Assembly: GCF_004339565.1 (NCBI RefSeq)
Contig: NZ_SMFZ01000001.1
Location: forward strand, 682,001 to 746,000
Length of the DNA: 64,000 nt
From: Pseudonocardia endophytica
Lineage (GTDB): Bacteria > Actinomycetota > Actinomycetes > Mycobacteriales > Pseudonocardiaceae
Direction: 5' to 3'
The notes below the pieces were generated by a model, which was not told the DNA's origin, did no database searches, and was given only the letters and a program-made list of their open reading frames with translations. Positions 35,655-44,015 of this stretch are shown piece by piece. The stretch's first letter is position 1. Each line of letters begins with the position of its first letter. The position numbers and the translations under genes are program-made.

Positions 35655-36189
35655 CCGCGCGGTCCATCAGCAGGCCCTCGAGCTCGACGCCGTCCGGGTG
35701 CACGATCGGGACCGTCTCGCGTCCGGCGAACCCGAACGCGCGGTAGAGCGGCACACCGGCCAGCGTCGCGACCAGGACCAGCGATCCGAACCCGGCGCGC
35801 GCCGCGTCGTCGGCGCTGCGCTGCAGGATCTCCCGCGCCAGTCCGCGTCGAGCCCAGCCCTCGCGGACGAACATCGCGCGGATCCGGGCCGGCTCGGTGG
35901 CCGGGTCGATGGTCCGGACCGGGTCGTCGCCCTCCGCGTCCGCCGGACCGGCGAACAACTTCGCCCTGCGGCTCCACCCTCCACAGGAGACGATCTCACC
36001 GTCCACCTCGTGCACGAGGTAGGTGCCGTCGTCGACGAGCATCGGGTCCAGACGTGCGGTGAAGCGGGCGGCCGATGCGGTCTGGCGCTCGTCGTAGTAC
36101 GCCGGGAAGTGCGTGAGCACCGACCGGCGCATCACCTCCTCGATCGTCGCGGCGTCCTCGGGGCGGGCGGTGCGCAGGACCGGCGGCAT
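35644..36189 (-). CDS. GNAT-family N-acetyltransferase
   Basis: Acetyl-CoA-dependent acyltransferase of 181 residues. The N-terminal strand (LRTARPEDAATIEEVMRRS), the central strand VHEVDGEIVSCGGW, the CoA pyrophosphate loop REGWARRGLAREIL (R/Q-x-x-G-x-G/A) and the C-terminal LVATLAGVPLYRAFGFAGRE are in the usual order. The substrate is unknown. The ATG choice removes 39 residues of unlike sequence. It is convergent with the MFS gene and has a close convergent overlap, which may cause transcriptional interference. Confidence 0.87.
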   Translation of the reverse strand: MPPVLRTARPEDAATIEEVMRRSVLTHFPAYYDERQTASAARFTARLDPMLVDDGTYLVHEVDGEIVSCGGWSRRAKLFAGPADAEGDDPVRTIDPATEPARIRAMFVREGWARRGLAREILQRSADDAARAGFGSLVLVATLAGVPLYRAFGFAGRETVPIVHPDGVELEGLLMDRAVSG

Positions 36190-36220
36190 CCGCGGATCGT
36201 CACACGTGGGGCTCCGCCGG

Positions 36221-36676
36221 TCACGCGGGTTGGAACTGCAGGATCGCGGCGCCGTCCCGGACGTCGAGCACGCGGTAGGCGAGGCCGTTGATCTGCCCGG
36301 AGCCACCGGACCCGGTGGTGGTGCTCCCGCTGCCGCCGTTCGGGTTCCGCGTCGCCATGCTGATCCGGTCGCCGTCGATCGCGACGATCCGGAACGAGCT
36401 GACGCGCAACGACTCGTCGAACGCGATCGTGGTGCCGGGGCGGGCCTCCACCGTGCAGCTGCCGTCGCGGCAGGCGGCGTAGTCGGTGCCGTCGGCGGCC
36501 GTCGGCGGGGCGCCTCCGGTCGTGACCGGGGCGCCCGCCGGTTGCGGCGCCACTGCCGTCGACGGCGACGACGGCGCCGCGGCGGGCGCCGAGCCGCATC
36601 CGGCCAGCACGAGGCATGCGGCGAGCGGGACGGTCAGCGCGGCGAGGGGACGGAACGCGACGATGCGAGCGGTCAC
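36221..36676 (-). CDS. Hypothetical lipoprotein
   Basis: Secreted lipoprotein of 151 residues: signal peptide FRPLAALTVPLAACLVLAGC with a canonical lipobox LAGC, a Pro/Ala linker, then a beta-rich domain (RPGTTIAFDESLRVSSFRIV, INGLAYRVLDVRDGAAILQF) with one Cys pair (ACRDGSC) and a Gly/Ser/Thr-rich loop. No family is recognised. The GTG start has GAGTGAG upstream. It sits divergent from the dehydrogenase gene and downstream-to-downstream of nothing else, so it is probably monocistronic. Confidence 0.75.
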   Translation of the reverse strand: MTARIVAFRPLAALTVPLAACLVLAGCGSAPAAAPSSPSTAVAPQPAGAPVTTGGAPPTAADGTDYAACRDGSCTVEARPGTTIAFDESLRVSSFRIVAIDGDRISMATRNPNGGSGSTTTGSGGSGQINGLAYRVLDVRDGAAILQFQPA

Positions 36677-36758
36677 GATCTCACTCTCGTCCCAGGGGCA
36701 CCGAATGTCACAGTCCCCCGGCGCGACGTTCCGCCGACGTGGAGTGTCCACTGGGGGC

Positions 36759-37832
36759 ATGACGACCGCGCACCGTATCGCCCTGATCCCCGGCGACGGG
36801 ATCGGCACCGAGGTGATCCCACCCGCCACCGCCGTCCTCGACGCCGTCGGGCGCAGGCACGGCGTCTCGTTCGGCTACGACGAGTTCGACTGGTCCTGTC
36901 AGCGCTACGCCGCCGAGGGCGCGATGATGCCGGACGACGGCCTGGACCGGATCCGCGACCACGACGCGATCCTGCTCGGCGCCGTCGGCTGGGCCGGCGT
37001 GCCGGACCACGTCTCGCTGTGGGGACTGCTGATCCCGATCCGCCGCGCGTTCCGGCAGTACGTGAACCTCCGCCCGATCACGGTCTTCGACGGCGTCCGT
37101 TCACCCCTGTCCGGCGCCCGGCCCGGCGACACCGACGGCGGCGTGGACCTCGTCGTCGTCCGGGAGAACACCGAGGGCGAGTACTCCGAGGTGGGCGGCC
37201 GGTTCGGTCGCGGCACGGACGGCGAGCTCGCCGTGCAGGAGGCGGTGTTCACGCGCACCGGCGTCGCGCGGATCGCGGACTACGCGTTCGACCTGGCCAC
37301 CCGCCGGCGCAACCACGTCACCTCGGCCACGAAGTCGAACGGGATCGTGCACACGATGCCGTTCTGGGATTCCATCGTGGACGAGCGGGCGTCGGCGTTC
37401 CCGGGCGTGACCTGGCGTTCCGAGCACATCGACGCGCTCGCCGCGAAGGTGGTCCTGGACCCGTCGTCGTTCGACGTGATCGTGGCCTCGAACCTGTTCG
37501 GGGACATCCTGTCCGATCTCGCCGCCGCCGTCGCCGGGTCGATCGGGATCGCGCCGTCCGGCAACCTCAACCCGGAGCGCGAGTTCCCGTCGATGTTCGA
37601 GCCGGTGCACGGTTCGGCACCGGACATCGCCGGCCGGGGCGTGGCGAACCCGCTGGGCGCCATCTGGTCGGCGTCGCTGATGCTCGACCACCTCGGCCAC
37701 CCGGAAGCGGGCGCCGAGGTACTGACCGCGATCCGCGAGACGCTCCGCACCGGCGAGACGCTCACCCGCGACCTCGGCGGCACCGCGACCACCGACGACC
37801 TCACCCGCGCCGTACTGGACCGCCTGGCGTAG
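36759..37832 (+). CDS. Tartrate / D-malate dehydrogenase (decarboxylating)
   Basis: Beta-decarboxylating dehydrogenase of 357 residues. It opens with IALIPGDGIGTEVIPPA, has the substrate-Arg region LRPITVFDGVRSP, the diagnostic ENTEGEYSEVGGRF of the tartrate/D-malate branch (isopropylmalate dehydrogenases have a different helix there), TKSNGIVHTMPFWDS with the catalytic Lys region, and FGDILSDLAAAVAGSIGIAPS for metal binding. It oxidises D-malate or tartrate with NAD and releases CO2 (family knowledge); the exact substrate is open. A GGGGG stretch precedes the ATG. The neighbouring genes do not define a pathway. Confidence 0.85.
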   Translation: MTTAHRIALIPGDGIGTEVIPPATAVLDAVGRRHGVSFGYDEFDWSCQRYAAEGAMMPDDGLDRIRDHDAILLGAVGWAGVPDHVSLWGLLIPIRRAFRQYVNLRPITVFDGVRSPLSGARPGDTDGGVDLVVVRENTEGEYSEVGGRFGRGTDGELAVQEAVFTRTGVARIADYAFDLATRRRNHVTSATKSNGIVHTMPFWDSIVDERASAFPGVTWRSEHIDALAAKVVLDPSSFDVIVASNLFGDILSDLAAAVAGSIGIAPSGNLNPEREFPSMFEPVHGSAPDIAGRGVANPLGAIWSASLMLDHLGHPEAGAEVLTAIRETLRTGETLTRDLGGTATTDDLTRAVLDRLA

Positions 37833-37837
37833 ACCGC

Positions 37838-37875
37838 CATACGCACGCTGATCCGGCATACGCACGCCGATCCGG
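37838..37875. repeat. Two 19-bp direct repeats
   Basis: CATACGCACGCTGATCCGG is followed immediately by CATACGCACGCCGATCCGG (one mismatch). Degenerate GGATC-containing units continue to about 37950. The gap 37833-38070 holds no gene. Confidence 0.75.
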
Positions 37876-38070
37876 CGCACACACGCGTCCGGGCGAACGC
37901 CTTCTCCGGATCACCACGCATCGGCCGGATCACCGCGCGCGGAGCGGAGCCGGATCGCGGCGCGAGCCGGCCACGGCGCGCAGCCGATGATCGGCCGTTG
38001 TGGAGCTGTCCGGTCGCGCGACGATCGGACAGCTCCTCGGACGGCGATCACCGGTGCGGGCGGAGCGCGC

Positions 38071-38483
38071 TCAGAGGGTCAGGAGCCGGTCGAAGAACGA
38101 GCGGTAGCGGTTCAGCGCCAGGCGCAGGTCCTCGGTGGACGCGTCCTGGTCGTCGAGATCGCGCTCGAGGCGTTCGCGCTGACGGCGGAACAGGGCCTCG
38201 ATGTCGTCGAGTACCTCCCCCCGACCAGACCGTTCGCGTCCTTCACGGCACGGCGCGGCTCGTCGACGAAGTCGCCCTTGAGCGCCTGCCACCGGTCCTG
38301 GTAGCCACGGGCCCGTTCCGGCTCGATCAGCGTGGCGCCCGTGTCGGTTCCGGTCCGGCCGTCGCCGTCGTCCCCGGCCATCCGTTGCTGCCGGTCGCCC
38401 GCGGGCCGCTCGTCATCGCCGGTCCGCGGGTCTCCCGCGAGGTCCGCCGTGCCGCCGTCCCCGGGCCGGTCCGTCGTGGTCAT
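38071..38483 (-). pseudogene. Small YRSFFDRLL-type coiled protein, frameshifted
   Basis: From ATG 38483 (ATGA overlap with the upstream gene) a charged N-terminus leads to RGYQDRWQALKGDFVDEPRR and AVKDANGLVG. At a run of six C on the plus strand (38217-38222) the frame breaks; the adjacent frame continues GEVLDDIEALFRRQRERLER and ends STEDLRLALNRYRSFFDRLL. One extra base in the run restores a protein of about 137 residues. It is a shorter paralogue of the domain at residues 80-178 of the upstream gene. Proteins ending YRSFFDRLL are widespread in actinobacteria without known function. It is a recent mutation, a slippage site or a sequencing error. Confidence 0.75.
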
Positions 38484-39922
38484 GTCGTGGTCTCCCGTCG
38501 CGGGTCGTCCTCGGTCCGGAACGCGTGCCTGCCGCGCTCCCACGCCTGCCCGTCACCGGCCCCGCCGGATCCACGGGCGTCACGCTCGGGGTCGGTACCG
38601 GTGACCTTGTCCCGTACGACGTCGCGAAGACGCCGGCCGCCACCGTCGCGCTCGTCCGCCCGGTCACGGTCGTCCGGGCGCGGGTCCCGGTCGGCCACGC
38701 CGTCGTCGTCGGGATCGCGGTCCCGGCCCGTCCCGCCGTCGCGCCGCGGCTCGTCGTCCCGGCCGGTGACCTTGTCCCGCACGACGTCGCGCACGCTGCG
38801 CCCGTCCCGGTCGTGGTCACCGTCCCGGTCGTCGAGGCGGTCCCGATCACGGTCCCGGTTGTCCCGGGCCCGATCGTCGACGCGGTCGTCCCGGGCGCGG
38901 TCGTCGTCACGGTCCCGGTCCCGATCACGGGCCCGATCGTCGACACGGTCGTCCCGGGCCCGATCGTCGACGCGGTCGCGGTCCCGATCGCGATCCCGGG
39001 CGTCCCGGGCGCGGTCGGCGTCACGGTCCCGGTCGCGATCACGGTCCCGATCGTCCCGGGCCCGATCGTCGACACGGTCGTCCCGGGCCCGATCGTCGAC
39101 GCGGTCGCGGTCGCGGTCGCGGTCCCGGTCGTCCCGGGCCCGATCGTCGATGCGCTCGTCCCGGGCGCGGTCGTCGTCACGGGACGGGCGGTCGTCGCGC
39201 ACCCCGCGGTCGTCGTCCACACGATCACGGGCGCGGTCGGCGGCCCGCTCCTCGTGCCGGTCGTCCCGCGGGAGCTCGCGACGGTCGTCGCCGGGGAGCA
39301 CGCCGTTGCGCTCCGCCTGCCCGTCCCGGCGGTCGCCGTCCCGCACCGCTCCCCCACGGTCCTCCGCGGAACCGCCCGACCCGCCGTCGTCGAGCAGCGC
39401 ATGCACCAGCTCGCGGTAGGACGTCACCGCACCCCGCAGGTCCTCGGTGTCCGCCCGGCCCGACTCGTGCTTCCGGGAGACGTCGCGCGCCTCGCGGTAG
39501 CGCTGGGTGATCACCGGGTAGTCGACGGACAGGTCGTCGGCCCTGCGGTCGACGTCCTCGGCCGGGTAACCGCGCGCCGACATCACGTCGACGACGAGCC
39601 GGTCCGCCTGCTCGACGGCCCGGCCCGGGTCGTCCACGAACCCGCCCTGGATCGTGTCCCAGCGTTGCCGGTACTCCGCGCGCTCGCGCTCGTCGAGATC
39701 CCGGAGCTGGATCTTCTGCCGTTGCTTCTCGCGGCGGCGCAGGTCAGCCTCGGCCGCGTTCGGATCGTCGGACTCCTGCAGGGTCCGCTCGTACTCGGGT
39801 CCGAACTCCTCGCGCAGCCGCTCCGAGCGGCGCTTGCGCAACATCACCGACGCGGCCACCGCGAGCACGGCGACCACCACCACGACGACCACGATGACGA
39901 TCAACAGTGTGACGGTGCTCAT
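38480..39922 (-). CDS. Membrane-anchored protein with a long Arg-Asp repeat
   Basis: Protein of 480 residues. An N-terminal membrane helix (VTLLIVIVVVVVVVAVLAVA) is followed by basic residues, a coiled segment, and a domain at 80-178 (RQRWDTIQGGFVDDPGRAVE, TEDLRGAVTSYRELVHALLD) that is paralogous to the downstream small protein. Residues 228-373 are almost entirely alternating Arg and Asp with Ala and Val (RARDDRVDDRARD units). Two copies of RDVVRDKVTG flank the tail. No family function is known. The repeat makes the region intrinsically disordered and electrically balanced; it could drive condensation or bind polyphosphate or RNA (speculation). Confidence 0.8.
   Translation of the reverse strand: MSTVTLLIVIVVVVVVVAVLAVAASVMLRKRRSERLREEFGPEYERTLQESDDPNAAEADLRRREKQRQKIQLRDLDERERAEYRQRWDTIQGGFVDDPGRAVEQADRLVVDVMSARGYPAEDVDRRADDLSVDYPVITQRYREARDVSRKHESGRADTEDLRGAVTSYRELVHALLDDGGSGGSAEDRGGAVRDGDRRDGQAERNGVLPGDDRRELPRDDRHEERAADRARDRVDDDRGVRDDRPSRDDDRARDERIDDRARDDRDRDRDRDRVDDRARDDRVDDRARDDRDRDRDRDRDADRARDARDRDRDRDRVDDRARDDRVDDRARDRDRDRDDDRARDDRVDDRARDNRDRDRDRLDDRDGDHDRDGRSVRDVVRDKVTGRDDEPRRDGGTGRDRDPDDDGVADRDPRPDDRDRADERDGGGRRLRDVVRDKVTGTDPERDARGSGGAGDGQAWERGRHAFRTEDDPRRETTT
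38804..39241. repeat. Arg-Asp coding repeat array
   Basis: About 440 bp of degenerate 6-, 9- and 39-bp repeats built from CGGGCCCGATCGTC and GGTCGCGGTC-like units on the plus strand. They encode residues 228-373 of the membrane-anchored protein. Confidence 0.85.
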
Positions 39923-40037
39923 ACGGGCTGGTACCCCGGTCGAGCGACGGCAAACACCGGGTGTGCACGGAACGATCACCCCTGGTGATCAACATCCGGC
40001 TTGACCTGGACCGTGGTTCAGGTCGCATGCTCGCGGG

Positions 40038-41387
40038 GTGCCCCCGAAGACGACGACGTCCGAGTTGTGGACCCCGAGCCGCCGGGCCACCACGATCGGC
40101 ATCCTGCTGCTGATCAGCCTGATCGCGTTCGAGGCGATGGGCGTCGGCACCGCGATGCCCGCCGTGATGGCCGACCTGGGCGAGGTCAGGGCCTACGCGT
40201 GGCCGTTCGTGGCGTTCCTGGCGTCGGCCGTGTTCGGCACCGCGCTCGGCGGACAGTGGTGCGACGCGCGCGGCCCGCGTATGGCGCTGATCGCCGCTCC
40301 CGCCGCGTTCGGGCTCGGGCTGATCGCGGCCGGGACGGCGGACACGCTGGCTCAACTGCTGGTCGGGCGCGTGCTGCAGGGGCTCGGCGCCGGGGTCCAG
40401 GGTGTCGCCGTGTACGTGCTGGTCGCCGCCGTGTACCCGGAGCGGTCGCGGCCAGCCGTGTTCGGGCTGATCTCCTCGGCGTGGGTGGTGCCGTCGCTGG
40501 CCGGCCCGCCGCTCGCCGGCGTCGTCACCGAGCTGTGGTCGTGGCACTGGGTGTTCCTCGGGCTGGTGCCGCTGGTCGCGCTGGCGCTCCTGCTGGTGCT
40601 GCCGGCCGCACGTGCCGCGGGCCGGCCGGAGGGCGCTGCCGGCGAACGGAGCCCGGTCCTCGTGCCGGCCGCCGCCGGAGCGGCCGCCGGCGTCGCGGGG
40701 CTGAGCTGGGCGTTGGAGCACGTCGACGTCACCGGGCTCGTCGTCGGGCTGGTCGCCCTCGCCGTTCTGGCGCCCTCGCTGGCGCGGCTGCTGCCGTCGG
40801 GCGTGCTGCGGCTTCGACGCGGGGTCGCGGCCGTCGTCGGCGCCCGCGGTCTGGTGGCCGCGGCGTTCTTCACCGTGACCGCGTTCCTGCCGCTGCTCCT
40901 GACCAGCGTGCACGGCTGGTCGCTCGCGGCGGCGGGCATCCCGCTGATCGTCGGCTCGCTGGGCTGGTCGGCGGCCGCGGCCTGGCAGGGCAGGCGCCCG
41001 GACGCGAGCCGTCCCCGGCTGCTGCGCGCCGGGTTCGCCATGATCGCCGCCGCGGAGCTGGCGTTGCTCCCGGTCGCCGCCGGGTGGCTGCCCGGCTGGC
41101 TCGCGGTGCCGCTGTGGGCGGTGGCGGGCACCGGGATGGGGCTGGCGTTCTCCTCGATCGCCTACCTGACGCTCGCCCACTCGTCGGCGGGCGACGTCGG
41201 GTCGCACTCGTCGTCGGCACAGCTGCTCGACCAGCTCGCGAACGCGGCGTTCACCGGTGTCGGTGGTGCGCTGCTGGTCCTGTTCGCGGCGGCGACCGTC
41301 GCGTTGCCGGTGCTGCTCGTGGTCCTCGCCGTCCTGGCGCTCGCCGGGGCCGTCACCGCGGGACGTACCGCGGTGACGGCCGGCTGA
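40038..41387 (+). CDS. MFS transporter, EmrB/QacA-related
   Basis: Secondary transporter of 449 residues with about 14 hydrophobic segments. It begins with SLIAFEAMGVGTAMPAVMADL, has motif A as GGQWCDARGPRMALI and QLLVGRVLQGLGAGVQGVAV, and LAHSSAGDVGSHSSSAQLLD near the end. This group resembles actinobacterial multidrug exporters of the Tap/DHA2-like type; the substrate is unknown. The GTG start is taken because it lies just before the conserved N-terminus. Upstream lies a 115-bp gap shared with the divergent Arg-Asp repeat gene, with AT-richer CAACATCCGGCTTGACC that may hold promoters. Confidence 0.85.
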   Translation: MPPKTTTSELWTPSRRATTIGILLLISLIAFEAMGVGTAMPAVMADLGEVRAYAWPFVAFLASAVFGTALGGQWCDARGPRMALIAAPAAFGLGLIAAGTADTLAQLLVGRVLQGLGAGVQGVAVYVLVAAVYPERSRPAVFGLISSAWVVPSLAGPPLAGVVTELWSWHWVFLGLVPLVALALLLVLPAARAAGRPEGAAGERSPVLVPAAAGAAAGVAGLSWALEHVDVTGLVVGLVALAVLAPSLARLLPSGVLRLRRGVAAVVGARGLVAAAFFTVTAFLPLLLTSVHGWSLAAAGIPLIVGSLGWSAAAAWQGRRPDASRPRLLRAGFAMIAAAELALLPVAAGWLPGWLAVPLWAVAGTGMGLAFSSIAYLTLAHSSAGDVGSHSSSAQLLDQLANAAFTGVGGALLVLFAAATVALPVLLVVLAVLALAGAVTAGRTAVTAG

Positions 41388-41396
41388 GCGGATCTC

Positions 41397-41942
41397 TCAG
41401 CGCTCGTACTCGGCGACGATCGTGGCCCGCGCGAGCGTGTGGCTGAACAGCAGGAACCCGAGGTACGACGCGCCCGCGTCGCGCGGGATGCCGATCCGCG
41501 GCACGTCCACCGCGTGCACCACGAAGTAGTAGTGGTGCACGCCGTGGCCCTCCGGCGGAGCCGCGCCGAGGTACCGGTGCAGCCCGGCGTCGTTGCGCAG
41601 GGCCAGCGCGCCCTCCGGCAGGAGCCAGCCGTCGTCGGAGCCCGCCCCGGCGGCGAGCCCGGTGACCGAGGCCGGGATGTCGGCCACGGCCCAGTGCCAG
41701 AACCCGGCGGCCGTCGGCGCGTTCGGGTCGTAGCACGTGACCGCGAAGCTCCGGGTCGCCGTCGGGTGCCCGGTCCAGCTCAGCTCCGGTGAGCGGTCCT
41801 CCCCTCCCGCGCCCATGATGCCGCTGACCTGCGGCGACGCCAGCGGCGTGCCGTCGGCGACGTCGGTGCTGGTGAGGGTGAACGTCGGGACCTCGGGCAG
41901 GAAGCCGTACGGGTCGGGCGGTGCGATGGTCGGTGCGCTCAT
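41397..41942 (-). CDS. YbhB/YbcL-type phosphatidylethanolamine-binding-like protein
   Basis: PEBP-family protein of 181 residues. The core motifs [19 protein letters not shown] and [20 protein letters not shown] match the ligand-pocket segments DPD and GKxxHW of the family; [12 protein letters not shown] follows. Bacterial members are cytoplasmic and of unknown function, some bind small phosphorylated ligands. The ATG is in an ATGA overlap with the GMC oxidoreductase gene, so it is the third gene of that operon, which is an unusual companion. Confidence 0.88.
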   Translation of the reverse strand: MSAPTIAPPDPYGFLPEVPTFTLTSTDVADGTPLASPQVSGIMGAGGEDRSPELSWTGHPTATRSFAVTCYDPNAPTAAGFWHWAVADIPASVTGLAAGAGSDDGWLLPEGALALRNDAGLHRYLGAAPPEGHGVHHYYFVVHAVDVPRIGIPRDAGASYLGFLLFSHTLARATIVAEYER

Positions 41943-43513
41943 GCCACGAGCTCCTTGTTCAGCTCGGTCGCGATGAACTCGGCCTGGCGGATGGCCAGCG
42001 CGACGATCGTCAGGGTCGGGTTCGCCGCCGCTCCGGTGGTGAACACGCTGCCGTCGGAGACGAACAGGTTCGGCACGTCGTGCGTGCGCCCGAACCGGTC
42101 CACGACGCCGTCGCGGGGCCGCTGGCTCATCCGGCACGTCCCGAGGTTGTGCGTCGACGGGTACGGCGGCGTCTCGATCGTGCGCACGGCGCCGACCGCG
42201 TTGTAGACCGCGGCACCCTGCGTCTGGCCGTGCCTGCGCATGGCGACGTCGTTCGGATGGTCGTCGAAGTGCACGTTCGCGACCGGCAGCTGGTGCGCGT
42301 CGACCGTGTCGCCCGACAGCGTGACCCGGTTGTCGGCCTGCGGCATGTCCTCGCCGACGATCCACATGCCCGCCGTGTTCCGGTAGCCGTCCAGCAGCTC
42401 GGTGAGCTGCGAGCCCCACTTGCCGGGCGCGACGAACTTGGCCAGGAACGCCGGGCCGAGCGAGATCGTCTCCATGTAGTAGCCGCCGGTGAACCCGCGT
42501 CCGGTGTCCAGGCGGGACTCGTCGGCGATCACGCCGGCCATCGTCTCCCCGCGGTACATGCGGACCGGCTTGTCGAACTGGCCCCACACCGTTCCGGTCG
42601 TGTGCCGCATGTAGTTGCGACCGACCTGCCCCGACGAGTTCGCGAGGCCGTCCGGGTGCTGCGGGGACTCGGAGAGCAGCAGCAGCCGGGCCGACTCGAT
42701 CGAGTTGCCGGCCACGCAGACGACGGCCGCGCGCTGGCGGCGCAGCGCACCGTTGCGGTCGACGTAGAGCACGCCGGTGGCGCGGCCGGTGACCTCGTCG
42801 TGCAGGATCTGGACGGCGTGCGAGTCGGCGCGCAGGTCCAGGTTGCCGGTCGCCTCGGCCTTCGGCAGCTCCGCGACGAGCGTGGACCACTTCGAGCCCT
42901 GCTTGTCGCCCTGGAAGTTGAAGCCGTCCTGCGCGGTGGCCGGGCGGCCGTCGTACGGCGTGGCGTTCGTGGCGTAAGGGCCGGTCGAGACGTACTTGTA
43001 GCCGAGCTTCGTCGCGCCGTTCGCGAACACCTTGTAGTTGTTGTTCGCGGGCAGCGGGGGCCTGCCGTGCCGGTGCGTGACCCCCATCTTGATCTCGGCC
43101 TTGTCGTAGTACGGCTCCAGCTCACCGAGCGCGATCGGCCAGTCGAGCAGGCTGGCGCCCTCGACGTCACCGTAGACGCTGCGCGCGGCGAGCTCGTGCG
43201 GCTTGAACCGCGGGCACGCGCCTGCCCAGTGCGTTGTGGTGCCGCCGACGGCCTTGACCAGCCAGGCAGGCAGGTTCGGGAAGTCCGTGGCGACCTGCCA
43301 CGAGCCGGACGTGGTCCGCGGGTCGCCCCATGCCATCTGCGCGAACGCCGGCCACTCGTCCTGGTGGTAGTCCGGGCCGGTCAGGTGCGGCCCGGCCTCC
43401 AGCACGACGGTCTTGAACCCGCGCTGGCACAGCTCGTTGGCGACCGTCCCGCCACCGGCACCGGATCCGACGACCACGACGACGTCGGAATCGTCATAGG
43501 AGAATCGCGTCAT
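41939..43513 (-). CDS. GMC-family FAD-dependent oxidoreductase
   Basis: Flavoprotein of 524 residues. The FAD-binding [19 protein letters not shown] and VLEAGPHL are at the N-terminus, [17 protein letters not shown] in the flavin loop, [17 protein letters not shown] in the middle, and [20 protein letters not shown] plus [20 protein letters not shown] with the active-site His/Asn at the C-terminus. With the small subunit encoded directly upstream it resembles membrane-associated gluconate, sorbitol or fructose dehydrogenases. The substrate is an alcohol or sugar (inference). It is coupled to both neighbours by ATGA overlaps. Confidence 0.9.
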   Translation of the reverse strand: MTRFSYDDSDVVVVVGSGAGGGTVANELCQRGFKTVVLEAGPHLTGPDYHQDEWPAFAQMAWGDPRTTSGSWQVATDFPNLPAWLVKAVGGTTTHWAGACPRFKPHELAARSVYGDVEGASLLDWPIALGELEPYYDKAEIKMGVTHRHGRPPLPANNNYKVFANGATKLGYKYVSTGPYATNATPYDGRPATAQDGFNFQGDKQGSKWSTLVAELPKAEATGNLDLRADSHAVQILHDEVTGRATGVLYVDRNGALRRQRAAVVCVAGNSIESARLLLLSESPQHPDGLANSSGQVGRNYMRHTTGTVWGQFDKPVRMYRGETMAGVIADESRLDTGRGFTGGYYMETISLGPAFLAKFVAPGKWGSQLTELLDGYRNTAGMWIVGEDMPQADNRVTLSGDTVDAHQLPVANVHFDDHPNDVAMRRHGQTQGAAVYNAVGAVRTIETPPYPSTHNLGTCRMSQRPRDGVVDRFGRTHDVPNLFVSDGSVFTTGAAANPTLTIVALAIRQAEFIATELNKELVA

Positions 43514-43947
43514 CGCTGGATCTGCCCTTCGTACTCGATCTGCGGGTCCGGGAGCCAGTCGAGGTCGTCGAATCCGCGGTCGACGTATCCGCCCTTGTCG
43601 AACGACGGGCCCTCGTACCCGAGCAGGTCCCACACCTCGGGGTCCGAGTAGATCGTCACGATCGCGCTGTCCACGATGGACGTGACGAACGGGCTGCCGT
43701 CGGCGCCGCGCAGCACGGCGGCTGCGGTCGCCACGTCCAGCTCGGCGAACGGCACGTCACGCTGGGTGTCGAGCTCGGCGATGCCCTGCACGAGCTGGGC
43801 CAGCATCCGGGGGTTCGTGGCCGCCTGTTCGACGACGGCGTCGGCGGCCCGCTGGTAGGGCCCCTGGGGGAACGTGCGGTGCGGGAACGCCGCGTAGATC
43901 ACCTTCGTCAACGTCTGATGGTCCTGTCTGGACAGCAGATACGTCAT
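43510..43947 (-). CDS. Gluconate 2-dehydrogenase subunit 3-like small subunit
   Basis: Protein of 145 residues related to the small subunit of three-component GMC dehydrogenases: LSRQDHQTLTKVIYAAFPH, PYQRAADAVVEQAATNP, then a domain with YSDPEVWDLLGYEGPSFDKG that ends GFDDLDWLPDP. It lacks the twin-arginine signal present in many relatives, which suggests a cytoplasmic complex. It is the first gene of the operon and overlaps the large-subunit gene by ATGA. A palindrome lies 29 bases upstream of its start. Confidence 0.8.
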   Translation of the reverse strand: MTYLLSRQDHQTLTKVIYAAFPHRTFPQGPYQRAADAVVEQAATNPRMLAQLVQGIAELDTQRDVPFAELDVATAAAVLRGADGSPFVTSIVDSAIVTIYSDPEVWDLLGYEGPSFDKGGYVDRGFDDLDWLPDPQIEYEGQIQR

Positions 43948-43975
43948 TCTCGTGAATTCCTTTCTGCGGGAAATC

Positions 43976-43991
43976 GGGACACACGTGTCCC
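43976..43991 (-). promoter_or_regulatory. Palindrome between the activator gene and the GMC operon
   Basis: GGGACAC-AC-GTGTCCC is a perfect 7-bp-arm inverted repeat in the 68-bp gap. It is of the ACA-N-TGT type that Fis-class regulators bind, so it could be the operator of the upstream activator. It could also end the activator transcript. Confidence 0.4.
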
Positions 43992-44015
43992 GGGACGCGA
44001 ATGCGGAATTGCTTT

